Shown: positions 1-5,623, counted from the first letter of the stretch. The stretch: DNA of 6,259 bases from CAZCRE01 sp964501075 (GCA_964501075.1 CAZCRE010000076.1:1-6259); one strand, 5' to 3'. Numbers and translations: made by a program. Notes: generated by a model from the letters alone, not told the origin.

Positions 1-2
1 TG

Positions 3-1559
3 CTTCTGAAGATTTTCCCGAGAGACATCGCTGACGCCCATTTGTCAGGCGCGTTACACACCAGTGACTTGGGTTCTTGGGTTTTGAAACCCGCTGAAAT
101 AGTGCATGATCTGAGATTTTTCTTTCAAAATGGACTGAACCTGGAAAAGATAAGCAGTTGCCAGTTCTCTCATCCACCACCACGAGACTTCGAGTCCGCT
201 TTAGCCACAGCTTTCAACGTTGTCTTGCATTCAGCCAAGGAAATAGGCGAAACTCAATTACTTGAATACTTCAACGTTTTCCTCGCTTCTTATGCAAGGG
301 GAGTTGACATCTCACGAGCTAAAGAAGCTCTGCGTTCTTTCATTCTCAACCTTAACCACCATGCTGAAACGTCTCTAGGTTTGGAGTTGACTGTTCCAGC
401 TTTTCTGGTCATCAAACCCGCCGTCGGATCAATGGGAAAGATAACGGGCAAATATGGAGATTTCATCGAGGAAGCTCAGGTCTTAGCCTCGCTTATCCTA
501 GAAGTGTTTGCTGAGGAAAGCAAGACTAAACCTCTGTTCAATCCCAAAATCGTGGTGAAGATCCGCTCAGAAACATATACAGACATGAGAGCGAAAGCCT
601 TACTTTTGAAAGCACATGGCCTGGCCTCGGAAAAAGGCATGCTGTGCTTCGCCTACTTGCCCCCAGGGGAGCAGGAACAGGTTGTCTTCTCTGGCTCCGG
701 TACCGAGTTTGGAGTGGATTTTAATGGCGACTGGGAAATCGACACTTTGCGCACTTGTCGTCTTGGAACAGTAACCGTGAATCTGCCTCGTATCGCATAT
801 GAATGTGAAAAAGACAAACAGAAGTTCCTTGAGGTTCTCAGAGAGAGACTTGAGTTGGCTGCACGGGCTTTGGACATCAAATATACGGCATTGAGGCAGC
901 GTGGTGAGGGCTTGCTTCCCTTTTTGATGCAAAACACGAACTCTGACCGATATCTTAGGTTCGACAGCGCTGTGCACATGATAAATCTGGCCGGCTTGAA
1001 AGAAACTATGGAGTCGTTTTTCGGAAAAAATGTTTCTCAAGAGGGTTCCGCTAAGCCGATTGAGGACTTGACAGAGTGTGTTTCAAGCTTTGTTCGCAAG
1101 GCTGGTAAGCGACGGGGAAGGCGGTTGCTTTCAGCCATGTTGCCTGATCATGAGGCTTCCACGAGATTAGCACAGCTGGACATTGACAGGTATGGTGTTG
1201 GAAAAGTGAAGTTTTCAGGAACCAGAGAGAATCCCCACTATTCTACATTCAGCGAATTATCCGTTCAAGACAAGCAGATCTCATCAGATGCGCTTTCTGG
1301 AATACACAAACTGCGTGGGCTGTGTACGGGTGGAAGCTTGATCGTTGTGGAGCTTGGGGAAAGCGAGTATGATCCAGATGAGCTTTTGTCGTTGACCAAG
1401 CAAATCACCGAGTGTGGCGGCTTAGAGTTTTTTACTTATAGTCGCAGGTTGACTTACTGTACAAATTGCAGACAGAGCTGGCTAGGCATGCTGCGGAAGT
1501 GTCCATCGTGCGGAGCAGTTAGCAGTTTGAAAGTCTATGACCGTTACAGTCCACAGTGA
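3..1559 (+). CDS. NrdD-family anaerobic ribonucleotide reductase-like protein, 5'-truncated, lacking the radical glycine
   Basis: The reading frame is open to the window edge, and the residues before the TTG at 42 (LLKIFPRDIADAH) match the family, so that TTG is not the start; 518 codons are visible. Residues below are numbered from the TTG. NrdD features in order: AHLSG...DLG near the left edge, a DLRFFFQNGL segment, GDWEIDTLRT then VTVNLPRIAYE (243-254), INLAGLKE (314-321), and a C-terminal zinc ribbon with Cys473, Cys476, Cys487 and Cys490. Class III reductases make deoxynucleotides using a glycyl radical in an RxxGY-like motif just after this ribbon. Here the protein ends LKVYDRYSPQ, with no glycine after Gly491; Asp500 or the last residues occupy the site. 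The GCRSFL-type thiyl cysteine motif of the E. coli/T4 enzymes is not visible; Cys202 and Cys238 are the nearest cysteines. No activase gene (nrdG) is in view. Family assignment is firm; reductase activity is doubtful. Confidence 0.85.
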   Translation, partial: LLKIFPRDIADAHLSGALHTSDLGSWVLKPAEIVHDLRFFFQNGLNLEKISSCQFSHPPPRDFESALATAFNVVLHSAKEIGETQLLEYFNVFLASYARGVDISRAKEALRSFILNLNHHAETSLGLELTVPAFLVIKPAVGSMGKITGKYGDFIEEAQVLASLILEVFAEESKTKPLFNPKIVVKIRSETYTDMRAKALLLKAHGLASEKGMLCFAYLPPGEQEQVVFSGSGTEFGVDFNGDWEIDTLRTCRLGTVTVNLPRIAYECEKDKQKFLEVLRERLELAARALDIKYTALRQRGEGLLPFLMQNTNSDRYLRFDSAVHMINLAGLKETMESFFGKNVSQEGSAKPIEDLTECVSSFVRKAGKRRGRRLLSAMLPDHEASTRLAQLDIDRYGVGKVKFSGTRENPHYSTFSELSVQDKQISSDALSGIHKLRGLCTGGSLIVVELGESEYDPDELLSLTKQITECGGLEFFTYSRRLTYCTNCRQSWLGMLRKCPSCGAVSSLKVYDRYSPQ

Positions 1560-1581
1560 GTCTTAAACTCACTATGTGAGT
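1555..1581. repeat. Three-armed repeat forming two mutually exclusive hairpins
   Basis: AGTGAGT (1555-1561) pairs over seven bases with ACTCACT (1567-1573), and ACTCAC (1567-1572) pairs over six bases with GTGAGT (1576-1581). The middle arm can join only one partner at a time. The repeat spans the stop codon of the NrdD-like gene and fills most of the 28-base gap before the end of convergent pyrB. It may shape the 3' ends of both transcripts. There is no long T run, so it is not called a terminator outright. Confidence 0.45.
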
Positions 1582-1587
1582 GGGATG

Positions 1588-2517
1588 TTACTTGGCGCCA
1601 AGTATCAAGGCCAAGAGAGCCATTCTGACTACGATGCCGTTCCAAACCTGTTGGAAGTAGCGTGCATACGGAGTGTTGTCCACCTCGGCGGCTATTTCGT
1701 CTATGCGGGGCAATGGATGGAGAATGATCAAATCTTTCTTTGCCTCACTCAGCGCTTGTAGATTTATCTTGTATGATCCTTTTACTTTGACGTATTCAGC
1801 AGGGTCAGGAAAACGCTCTTTTTGTATCCTTGTGACGTACAAAACATCGACAAGCGGGATTATTTTTTCAAGGTTTGACTTTTCTGTTACCGTTATCCGT
1901 TCCTTTATTGTCTGCAATACTTCACGTCGCATCTTGAGCGTTTCCGGTGAAACCAAGTACAGTTCGACATCGTACAGCGAGAGCGCGTAGGCTAGTGAGT
2001 GCACAGTTCTTCCATATCTGAGGTCTCCAACGAGGGCTATCTTCAACCCGTCAATCTTGCCCTTTTCCTTGTTCATGGTGTACAAATCCAATAGGGCCTG
2101 CGTCGGATGCTCTTCTGCGCCGCTACCCGCGTTTATTATCGGCACTTTCGCAAATTCTGCGGCAAGCCTTGCGGCTCCTTCAAGCGGATGCCTCAAAGCT
2201 ATGACGTCAGCGTAGTTTTCCACTGTTCGAACAGTGTCTGCTAGGTTCTCGCCTTTTTTTACTGAAGCAATTTCAGCTTCTGCGAAGCCTATGGTGGAAC
2301 CGCCCAACTTGTGCATGGCTGATTCAAAGCTTAATCTGGTGCGCGTGCTGGGTTCAAAGAATAGGGTTGCAAGAATCTTTCGTCTGAGCAGGTCCGAGCC
2401 TTTTGCAGCTAAGGGCTCCATCGATTTGGCTGTCTTAAAAATCTGGTTGATCTCTTCGCGTGAGAAGTCTTTGATGGATATTATGTCTCTGCCTGTGAAC
2501 GGCAAGCTTTCACCCAA
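1588..2517 (-). CDS. pyrB: Aspartate carbamoyltransferase catalytic chain
   Basis: Cytosolic enzyme that condenses carbamoyl phosphate with L-aspartate to N-carbamoyl-L-aspartate, the committed step of pyrimidine synthesis; the catalytic chain forms trimers. The 309 residues are the usual family length. Visible motifs: FFEPSTRTRLSFE with the carbamoyl phosphate loop STRTR at 57-61; SVKKGE at 85-90, which supplies Ser and Lys from the neighbouring subunit; RHP at 109-111; HPTQ at 137-140; GDLRYGRTVHS from 164; TRIQKERF at 229-236; and HPLPR at 267-271. All expected active-site residues are present. The TTG start is chosen because GRDIISIKDFSREEI aligns with family N-termini, no in-frame ATG lies nearby upstream, and a TATA-like box sits about 24 bases upstream, as in leaderless genes. 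It converges on the NrdD-like gene with a 28-base gap. Its partner pyrI is 2 kb away on the other strand rather than directly downstream. Confidence 0.97.
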   Translation of the reverse strand: MGESLPFTGRDIISIKDFSREEINQIFKTAKSMEPLAAKGSDLLRRKILATLFFEPSTRTRLSFESAMHKLGGSTIGFAEAEIASVKKGENLADTVRTVENYADVIALRHPLEGAARLAAEFAKVPIINAGSGAEEHPTQALLDLYTMNKEKGKIDGLKIALVGDLRYGRTVHSLAYALSLYDVELYLVSPETLKMRREVLQTIKERITVTEKSNLEKIIPLVDVLYVTRIQKERFPDPAEYVKVKGSYKINLQALSEAKKDLIILHPLPRIDEIAAEVDNTPYARYFQQVWNGIVVRMALLALILGAK

Positions 2518-2537
2518 ACCAAGAACATTGCACCTAC

Positions 2538-2550
2538 TAAATAACTTTTT
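2538..2550 (-). promoter_or_regulatory. Probable pyrB promoter (BRE/TATA)
   Basis: On the minus strand the sequence reads AAAAAGTTATTTA: a purine-rich BRE-like stretch followed by the TATA-like TTATTTA. Its centre is about 24 bases from the TTG at 2517, so transcription would begin at or next to the start codon, giving a leaderless mRNA. No convincing Shine-Dalgarno lies at normal spacing before the TTG; an AGGTG occurs about 15 bases upstream, too far to be typical. Confidence 0.5.
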
Positions 2551-2552
2551 AC

Positions 2553-2580
2553 AGGGTATTTCTGTACATTTAGAGGGTAT
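2553..2580 (-). repeat. Direct repeat AGGGTAT upstream of the pyrB TATA box
   Basis: AGGGTAT occurs at 2553-2559 and again at 2574-2580, 21 bases apart, which is two helical turns. Both copies lie just upstream of the proposed pyrB promoter. The first lies inside a short inverted repeat, ACAG-N7-CTGT (2551-2565). The phasing suits a pair of protein contacts on one DNA face, so this may be a regulator or activator site, but that is inference. Confidence 0.35.
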
Positions 2581-2583
2581 CTG

Positions 2584-2855
2584 TCACTTTCGTTTTCTGA
2601 AGAACATGAGGCCGTCTTTTTCGCATATGTACTCGAAGCCTACCTCTATCACGTGAGAAGCTTCCTGTTCCGAGTGGGCCACCTTTGCGTGTAATTACCT
2701 TCTTTGGAATTTATGAGCTGGGCGCAGACCAACATGTTCTAGATGCCTTTTGTGCTCGAGAATTTGCATGTCGTGAGGAACATCCTTAGTATTGCGGTAG
2801 TCTATCTTTTCCATTGGCAAAAGTAGGAAGCTGACTCTGCTGCTGGGGTGATCTG
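2584..2855 (-). pseudogene. Decayed C-terminal remnant of an archaeal tyrosine recombinase (integrase)
   Basis: Read on the minus strand, pieces of one integrase C-terminus appear in order but in different frames. First comes PSSRVSF and then FCQWK (about 2850-2815), where the family's HTFRHWK motif would be. Next is YRNTKDVPHDMQILEHK (about 2802-2749), resembling the YRTKDILHVMQLLGHK pattern. Then NMLVCAQLINSKEGNYT (2738-2688), preceded by an in-frame TAG, where the family has NTLVYTQLI with the catalytic tyrosine. Last are KVAHSEQEASHVIEV and GFEYICEKDGLMFFRKRK, ending at TGA 2584-2586. At least three frame changes separate these pieces, the catalytic Arg/His motif is damaged, and the nucleophilic Tyr is Cys. 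The N-terminal two thirds are gone. The family patterns are recalled, not searched. No partner att repeat or tRNA gene was found. Confidence 0.75.
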
Positions 2856-2870
2856 CACTTGCTAAGAGCA

Positions 2871-2883
2871 AAAAGGCTTATCT
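2871..2883 (+). promoter_or_regulatory. Possible promoter for the 2916-4402 gene pair
   Basis: AAAAGG followed by CTTATC (2877-2882) resembles an archaeal BRE plus TATA box. Transcription would begin near 2905, about ten bases before the ATG at 2916. No Shine-Dalgarno precedes that ATG, which fits a very short or absent leader. The site lies just beyond the integrase remnant. Confidence 0.4.
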
Positions 2884-2915
2884 GATGAAAACTTTGTCTG
2901 TAATACAAGAGCATA

Positions 2916-3404
2916 ATGAAGACTGTGGAAGAACAGATCAAAGCGCTGTTTGCGAAATTTTCTATTCCACCGATTGAAGTGGCTATACCAATTATTGAAA
3001 AAGCTGGGCGCGGAGAACAGGAATTAGCCTCTTCCATTTACGAGACTTATTATAGCGTGGCTAAGGAGGCAAAGGAAGTCCTGCGACTGAAAGAGAGAAA
3101 CATGAATTCGTTGGCAAAGATTGTTGGAGCATTATGGAGTTTTGAAGGCCAAAGGTTTGAACCAGTTGAGTTACTCGATTACAAGCTTGTCTTGAGCGTA
3201 CCAGACTGCCCTATGATGCATGTAGGAGAGAAAGTGAGTTTCGAGGTAAAAAGCAAGTTCTGCGATGTGTTTTGCACAGCCGCCAGCAAAGCATTGATGG
3301 ATGCCGTTTGCGGCAAAGACGAAGGCTCTTGCATGTGGAATAAGTCTTTGATAAAGGGCTCTGGTAATTGCAGAGTAGTGTTTGAGCTAGTGAAAGCTAG
3401 ATGA
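2916..3404 (+). CDS. Cysteine-rich soluble protein of unknown function, first gene of a coupled pair
   Basis: 162 residues, with no signal peptide or membrane segment. The first 65 or so residues look helical and charged (MKTVEEQIKALFAKF..., then AKEAKEVLRLKERNMNSLAKI). The C-terminal half is compact and cysteine-rich: Cys98 in DCPMMH with His102, Cys116 and Cys120 (CDVFC), Cys132, Cys139 and Cys152 in KGSGNC. The pattern of CP, then CxxxC, then a final sL..G..C strand loosely resembles small archaeal ligand- or metal-binding domains, such as the L-2-amino-thiazoline-4-carboxylate hydrolase-like or V4R-like groups. That resemblance is weak and no function is assigned. The cysteines could bind a metal or cofactor. 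The gene overlaps the next by four bases (ATGA), so the two products are probably translated together. The ATG is preferred over an open continuation because a TATA-like box lies about 35 bases upstream. Confidence 0.85.
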   Translation: MKTVEEQIKALFAKFSIPPIEVAIPIIEKAGRGEQELASSIYETYYSVAKEAKEVLRLKERNMNSLAKIVGALWSFEGQRFEPVELLDYKLVLSVPDCPMMHVGEKVSFEVKSKFCDVFCTAASKALMDAVCGKDEGSCMWNKSLIKGSGNCRVVFELVKAR

Positions 3405-4402
3405 GCTACTTCAAGAAGACCCTGCTTCTGGTTTCTGTTTTCCTGATTGCCAGTGGAGCAGTGATTTTCTTGGCTTGGCGAAACACGGCATGGTCTTTGA
3501 GTTATGCTGATTTGAGGACAGTTTTGACCACAACTACAGCAGCGTTTGGAACTCTCCTGGGCATTATCACGGCCGGGCTCATGTTTACACAGGGTAGATT
3601 CAGCGAAGTGGCAAGCGAGCTTAGTGAGAAATCGTTAGATTATCTTGTTAGAACTCTGTCGGTTGAGAAACTTCAATCAATTGGGGCTCATCTACTCACT
3701 TTGCGAAAAGAATTCACGGAGCTCGAAGCTGCCGCTACAGTATTGGAAGAAAAGGGCTTCTACAGGGAAATCGCCGAGAAAGCATCTATAATGCTCATGG
3801 ATTTCGTGATACTTTCGAATCTGAAACTTGGACAACAAGGACTACCAGAGACAGCTCTCCTTGTTTCGGAAATGGATTCGCAGCTTTACAGAGAGTACCA
3901 GGCGAAAAGAAAAAGCATTAAGAAGGAGTGGCAGGTGCTCGACCTCATCAGGCAGATAGTGGACGTGTGGGAATCCCCATTTTCTTTCTCTCTCGGTGAA
4001 CCAAAAAGGAGAACATCACTCAGAACCAACCTGAAAAAAGTTCTCTCCATTTTGGAACTAAAAGAAAGAATGGATAAGGACTCAAAGAGCATTCGCGCTG
4101 TGGTTGCTAAATCACTAGATGAACTGAGTGACGGAATCGGCGATATCGGAAAACGGGTCCACGAAGATCGAATACCTCAACTTCTTTTCCAAATGAAGCA
4201 GTCAAACGCCATCCGCGGCAAGTACTTCTACCTGACCCTAGTATTCATTGCCGTGCCTCTTCTCATTAATCTCTCAGTTCTTCCCCTGCTTTCCGAGACA
4301 ACCGCAGTGTTTCTCAGACCCATAATATCGGTGACAAGCCTATTGAGCGTCATGGGGGTAGCTTTCTGGCTTCTCTACATACACAAGATCCTAAACGTAT
4401 GA
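3401..4402 (+). CDS. Four-helix membrane protein with a large helical cytoplasmic-type domain, unknown function
   Basis: 333 residues. Two hydrophobic helices lie at the N-terminus (about 7-26 and 41-64) and two at the C-terminus (about 275-297 and 303-327). Between them is a hydrophilic, mostly helical region of about 210 residues rich in Lys, Glu, Arg and Leu, with possible coiled-coil stretches (about 65-125 and 205-265). Lys4-Lys5 before the first helix and the short YIHKILNV tail suggest both termini and the large central domain face the cytoplasm. There are no cysteines and no recognisable catalytic motif. The ATG overlaps the stop of the preceding gene (ATGA at 3401-3404), indicating translational coupling; a physical or functional partnership with that cysteine-rich protein is a reasonable inference. 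The family is not recognised. Confidence 0.88.
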   Translation: MSYFKKTLLLVSVFLIASGAVIFLAWRNTAWSLSYADLRTVLTTTTAAFGTLLGIITAGLMFTQGRFSEVASELSEKSLDYLVRTLSVEKLQSIGAHLLTLRKEFTELEAAATVLEEKGFYREIAEKASIMLMDFVILSNLKLGQQGLPETALLVSEMDSQLYREYQAKRKSIKKEWQVLDLIRQIVDVWESPFSFSLGEPKRRTSLRTNLKKVLSILELKERMDKDSKSIRAVVAKSLDELSDGIGDIGKRVHEDRIPQLLFQMKQSNAIRGKYFYLTLVFIAVPLLINLSVLPLLSETTAVFLRPIISVTSLLSVMGVAFWLLYIHKILNV

Positions 4403-4433
4403 GTTGGCGAGGTTTCATAGTCAACAGTGCGAG

Positions 4434-4462
4434 ACTTTTTGCCGGCTCTTGTTTTTGAGCGG
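4434..4462 (+). terminator. Possible terminator after the membrane-protein gene
   Basis: A T5 run (ACTTTTTG) is followed by a hairpin: CCGGCTC (4442-4448) pairs with GAGCGG (4457-4462), with one bulged base, around a loop containing a second T5 run. Archaeal termination often occurs at oligo-T stretches. The site lies 32-60 bases after the stop of the 3401-4402 gene and before the pyrI promoter. Confidence 0.35.
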
Positions 4463-4500
4463 TATCTACTGAATTTGCAGGGGAATTAAGTGCTTGTTTT

Positions 4501-4516
4501 GTTTAAATCTTTTATC
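4501..4516 (+). promoter_or_regulatory. Probable pyrI promoter (TATA region)
   Basis: The AT-rich stretch GTTTAAATCTTTTATC contains two overlapping TATA-like options, TTTAAAT and TTTTATC. Initiation would fall at about 4531-4540, leaving a leader just long enough for the GGAGG at 4541. This argues that pyrI is transcribed on its own rather than from the gene pair upstream. Confidence 0.45.
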
Positions 4517-4540
4517 TGTGTTCTGGGTATAGCCTTTGTC

Positions 4541-4545
4541 GGAGG
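4541..4545 (+). promoter_or_regulatory. Shine-Dalgarno deciding the pyrI start
   Basis: GGAGG lies seven bases before the ATG at 4553. This supports that ATG over the in-frame GTG at 4490, which would add 21 hydrophobic residues translated from the promoter and leader. Confidence 0.75.
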
Positions 4546-4552
4546 ATACTTT

Positions 4553-5017
4553 ATGAGTGAAACGGAATTGTATGTGTCCAAGATTAAGGATGGTACGGTT
4601 ATTGATCATATTACTGGTGGTCACGCGTTGGATGTGGTTAAGATCTTGGGGATAACTGGTCGTGAGAACAGAACCATTACTATAGCGATTAATGTGCCGA
4701 GCAAACGTTTGAGGACTAAGGACATTGTGAAGATTGAGGGCAGGGAGTTGAATCCTCAAGAGGTTCACAAGATTGCTTTGCTGGCCCCTCATGCAACGAT
4801 CAACATTATACGTGACTACAAGGTTGCGAAGAAGCAGGAGGTCAAGCTGCCGAAGAGTATCGAGGACATTGTAAAGTGTGCCAATCCTGCGTGCATAAGC
4901 AACAGCAATGAGCCCGTGCATCCTAAGTTCTATATTGATTGCGATGAGCCCTTGTCCTTGAAGTGCCATTACTGTGGGTACATCATGGAGAAGAAAGACG
5001 TGCTTCAGCAATTCTAG
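4553..5017 (+). CDS. pyrI: Aspartate carbamoyltransferase regulatory chain
   Basis: Regulatory subunit that forms dimers bridging PyrB trimers in the cytosolic holoenzyme and binds nucleotide effectors. 154 residues, the normal length. The N-terminal allosteric domain carries GTVIDHI (14-20), the family's nucleotide-site signature, RTITIAINVPS (40-50), DIVKIEGREL (57-66) with Lys60, and LAPHATINII (77-86). The C-terminal zinc domain has Cys109-x4-Cys114 and Cys138-x2-Cys141, the same spacing as in E. coli PyrI, where zinc is needed for contact with the catalytic chain. The start is set by the GGAGG and the conserved N-terminus. Unlike typical archaeal pyrBI pairs, this gene lies 2,035 bases from pyrB, on the opposite strand, with two unrelated genes and an integrase remnant between them. 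It appears intact and functional. Confidence 0.97.
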   Translation: MSETELYVSKIKDGTVIDHITGGHALDVVKILGITGRENRTITIAINVPSKRLRTKDIVKIEGRELNPQEVHKIALLAPHATINIIRDYKVAKKQEVKLPKSIEDIVKCANPACISNSNEPVHPKFYIDCDEPLSLKCHYCGYIMEKKDVLQQF

Positions 5018-5047
5018 TGTAGTTGCTTTTTGAGGACCCAAGGAAAT

Positions 5048-5056
5048 GCTTATATC
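5048..5056 (+). promoter_or_regulatory. TATA box for the leaderless 5077 gene
   Basis: GGAAATGCTTATATC contains a good archaeal BRE/TATA sequence, with the TATA centre about 24 bases before the GTG at 5077. This spacing predicts transcription starting at the start codon. It selects GTG 5077 over the upstream in-frame TTG at 5023, which lies ahead of the promoter. Confidence 0.6.
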
Positions 5057-5076
5057 GTAAGATATCATATTTAATT

Positions 5077-5412
5077 GTGAGAGATAGCTATAGCAAACTG
5101 CATGTTGCACATGGTGGGATCGAAATAATCGTAATTGGACCGTTGGAGATACTGGCCCTTACTGTATGGACTTTTCTGGTGGGTTATGCAACTTGGTACT
5201 TTACATCAGCGAAGTCTAATGCACCACTAAGCCCGGCTGAGGTAGAACTGTTGTGGAAGATCCACAAGCAAGACAAGAAATGCAGTGCAAGGAAAAAGCG
5301 CGAGATAAAACGGGGCAGCAAGATAATCGGGTTTGAGTGTGGGTGCGGGTATAGGCATATTCAGAAGCGGCCTGTGGTAGCTGGCAAACCAAGCTTTTCG
5401 AATAGCAAATAG
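5077..5412 (+). CDS. Small single-pass membrane protein with basic cysteine-containing tail, unknown function
   Basis: 111 residues from the leaderless GTG; an in-frame TTG at 5023 would add 18 residues but lies before the TATA box. A short N-terminal segment (MRDSYSKLHVAHGG) precedes a hydrophobic stretch, best as one membrane helix at about 25-43 (ILALTVWTFLVGYATWYFT) with additional hydrophobic residues at 15-22. The remainder is hydrophilic: LSPAEVELLWKIHKQ, then a strongly basic region with Cys69, a KKREIKRGSK stretch, and a Cys88-Gly-Cys90 element followed by GYRHIQKRP. The cysteines and His suggest a degenerate zinc ribbon, but only three Cys are present. No signal peptidase site is evident. 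The basic tail most likely faces the cytoplasm. It follows pyrI by 59 bases but has its own promoter. The family is not recognised. Confidence 0.7.
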   Translation: MRDSYSKLHVAHGGIEIIVIGPLEILALTVWTFLVGYATWYFTSAKSNAPLSPAEVELLWKIHKQDKKCSARKKREIKRGSKIIGFECGCGYRHIQKRPVVAGKPSFSNSK

Positions 5413-5584
5413 GCCTTGACCGCTGAAACGAAAAACACAAGTGTTTATGGAGAACTCAAAAGAGCTACCCTGAGGCTGCAGGCCGATATTTCCTTCTATT
5501 AAGCTCTGTTCCACCACTAACTTCTTGCGGTCGCCAGCGGTTTGGTTGCCGTGTTTTGGTGGTTCATGAAACCTTTTGGTTGTT
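5413..5584. other. Non-coding interval with weak inverted repeats
   Basis: I see no convincing gene here. Three inverted repeats occur in a row. AAACAC-AA-GTGTTT (5433-5446) could serve as the 3' end of the preceding gene. AGAGCT (5461-5466) pairs with AGCTCT (5502-5507) around a smaller GGC/GCC pair. CCACCA (5511-5516) pairs with TGGTGG (5557-5562). These could be parts of a structured leader or small RNA, or chance. A minus-strand open frame crosses the interval, but it also runs through the regulator's promoter and palindrome and antisense to two real genes, so it is not supported. Confidence 0.4.
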
Positions 5585-5596
5585 CTATCTAGATAG
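5585..5596. repeat. Perfect 12-base palindrome CTATCTAGATAG
   Basis: The sequence equals its own reverse complement and ends nine bases before the TATA box of the regulator gene. Its half-site (CTATCT) differs from the half-site of the larger palindrome downstream, so it could bind a different factor. No function is shown. Confidence 0.4.
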
Positions 5597-5604
5597 TGGT
5601 AAAG

Positions 5605-5612
5605 TTTATATT
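5605..5612 (+). promoter_or_regulatory. TATA box of the winged-helix regulator gene
   Basis: TTTATATT, preceded by purine-rich GGTAAAG, is a good archaeal TATA/BRE arrangement. Initiation about 25 bases downstream would fall inside the 18-base palindrome at 5624-5641 and give a leader of roughly 40 bases with a Shine-Dalgarno. Confidence 0.6.
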
Positions 5613-5623
5613 TATCGTTTTGT

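Noticed and set aside
600..1040. Two long minus-strand open frames inside the NrdD-like gene
   Set aside because: They are antisense to a clearly conserved coding region, with no motifs or start signals of their own.
2234..2656. 140-codon plus-strand open frame across the start of pyrB and the intergenic region
   Set aside because: It is mostly antisense to pyrB, and the rest overlaps the pyrB promoter and the integrase tail on the other strand.
2584..2680. A free-standing small protein ending GFEYICEKDGLMFFRKRK
   Set aside because: The same tail is expected at the end of archaeal integrases, and the preceding integrase pieces continue upstream in other frames, so a pseudogene fits better. 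It remains possible if no integrase match is found.
4490..4552. Hydrophobic 21-residue N-terminal extension of PyrI from the GTG at 4490, resembling a signal peptide
   Set aside because: The stretch contains the TATA region and the GGAGG placed seven bases before ATG 4553, and PyrI is cytosolic with a conserved N-terminus beginning near that ATG.
4466..5110. 214-codon open frame on the minus strand
   Set aside because: It is entirely antisense to pyrI and to the start of the next gene; it is a by-product of pyrI codon usage.
5510..5575. tRNA-like arrangement ending GGTGGTTCATGAAACC
   Set aside because: No acceptor, D-arm or anticodon stem can be drawn, and the GGTTC is not in a proper T-arm.
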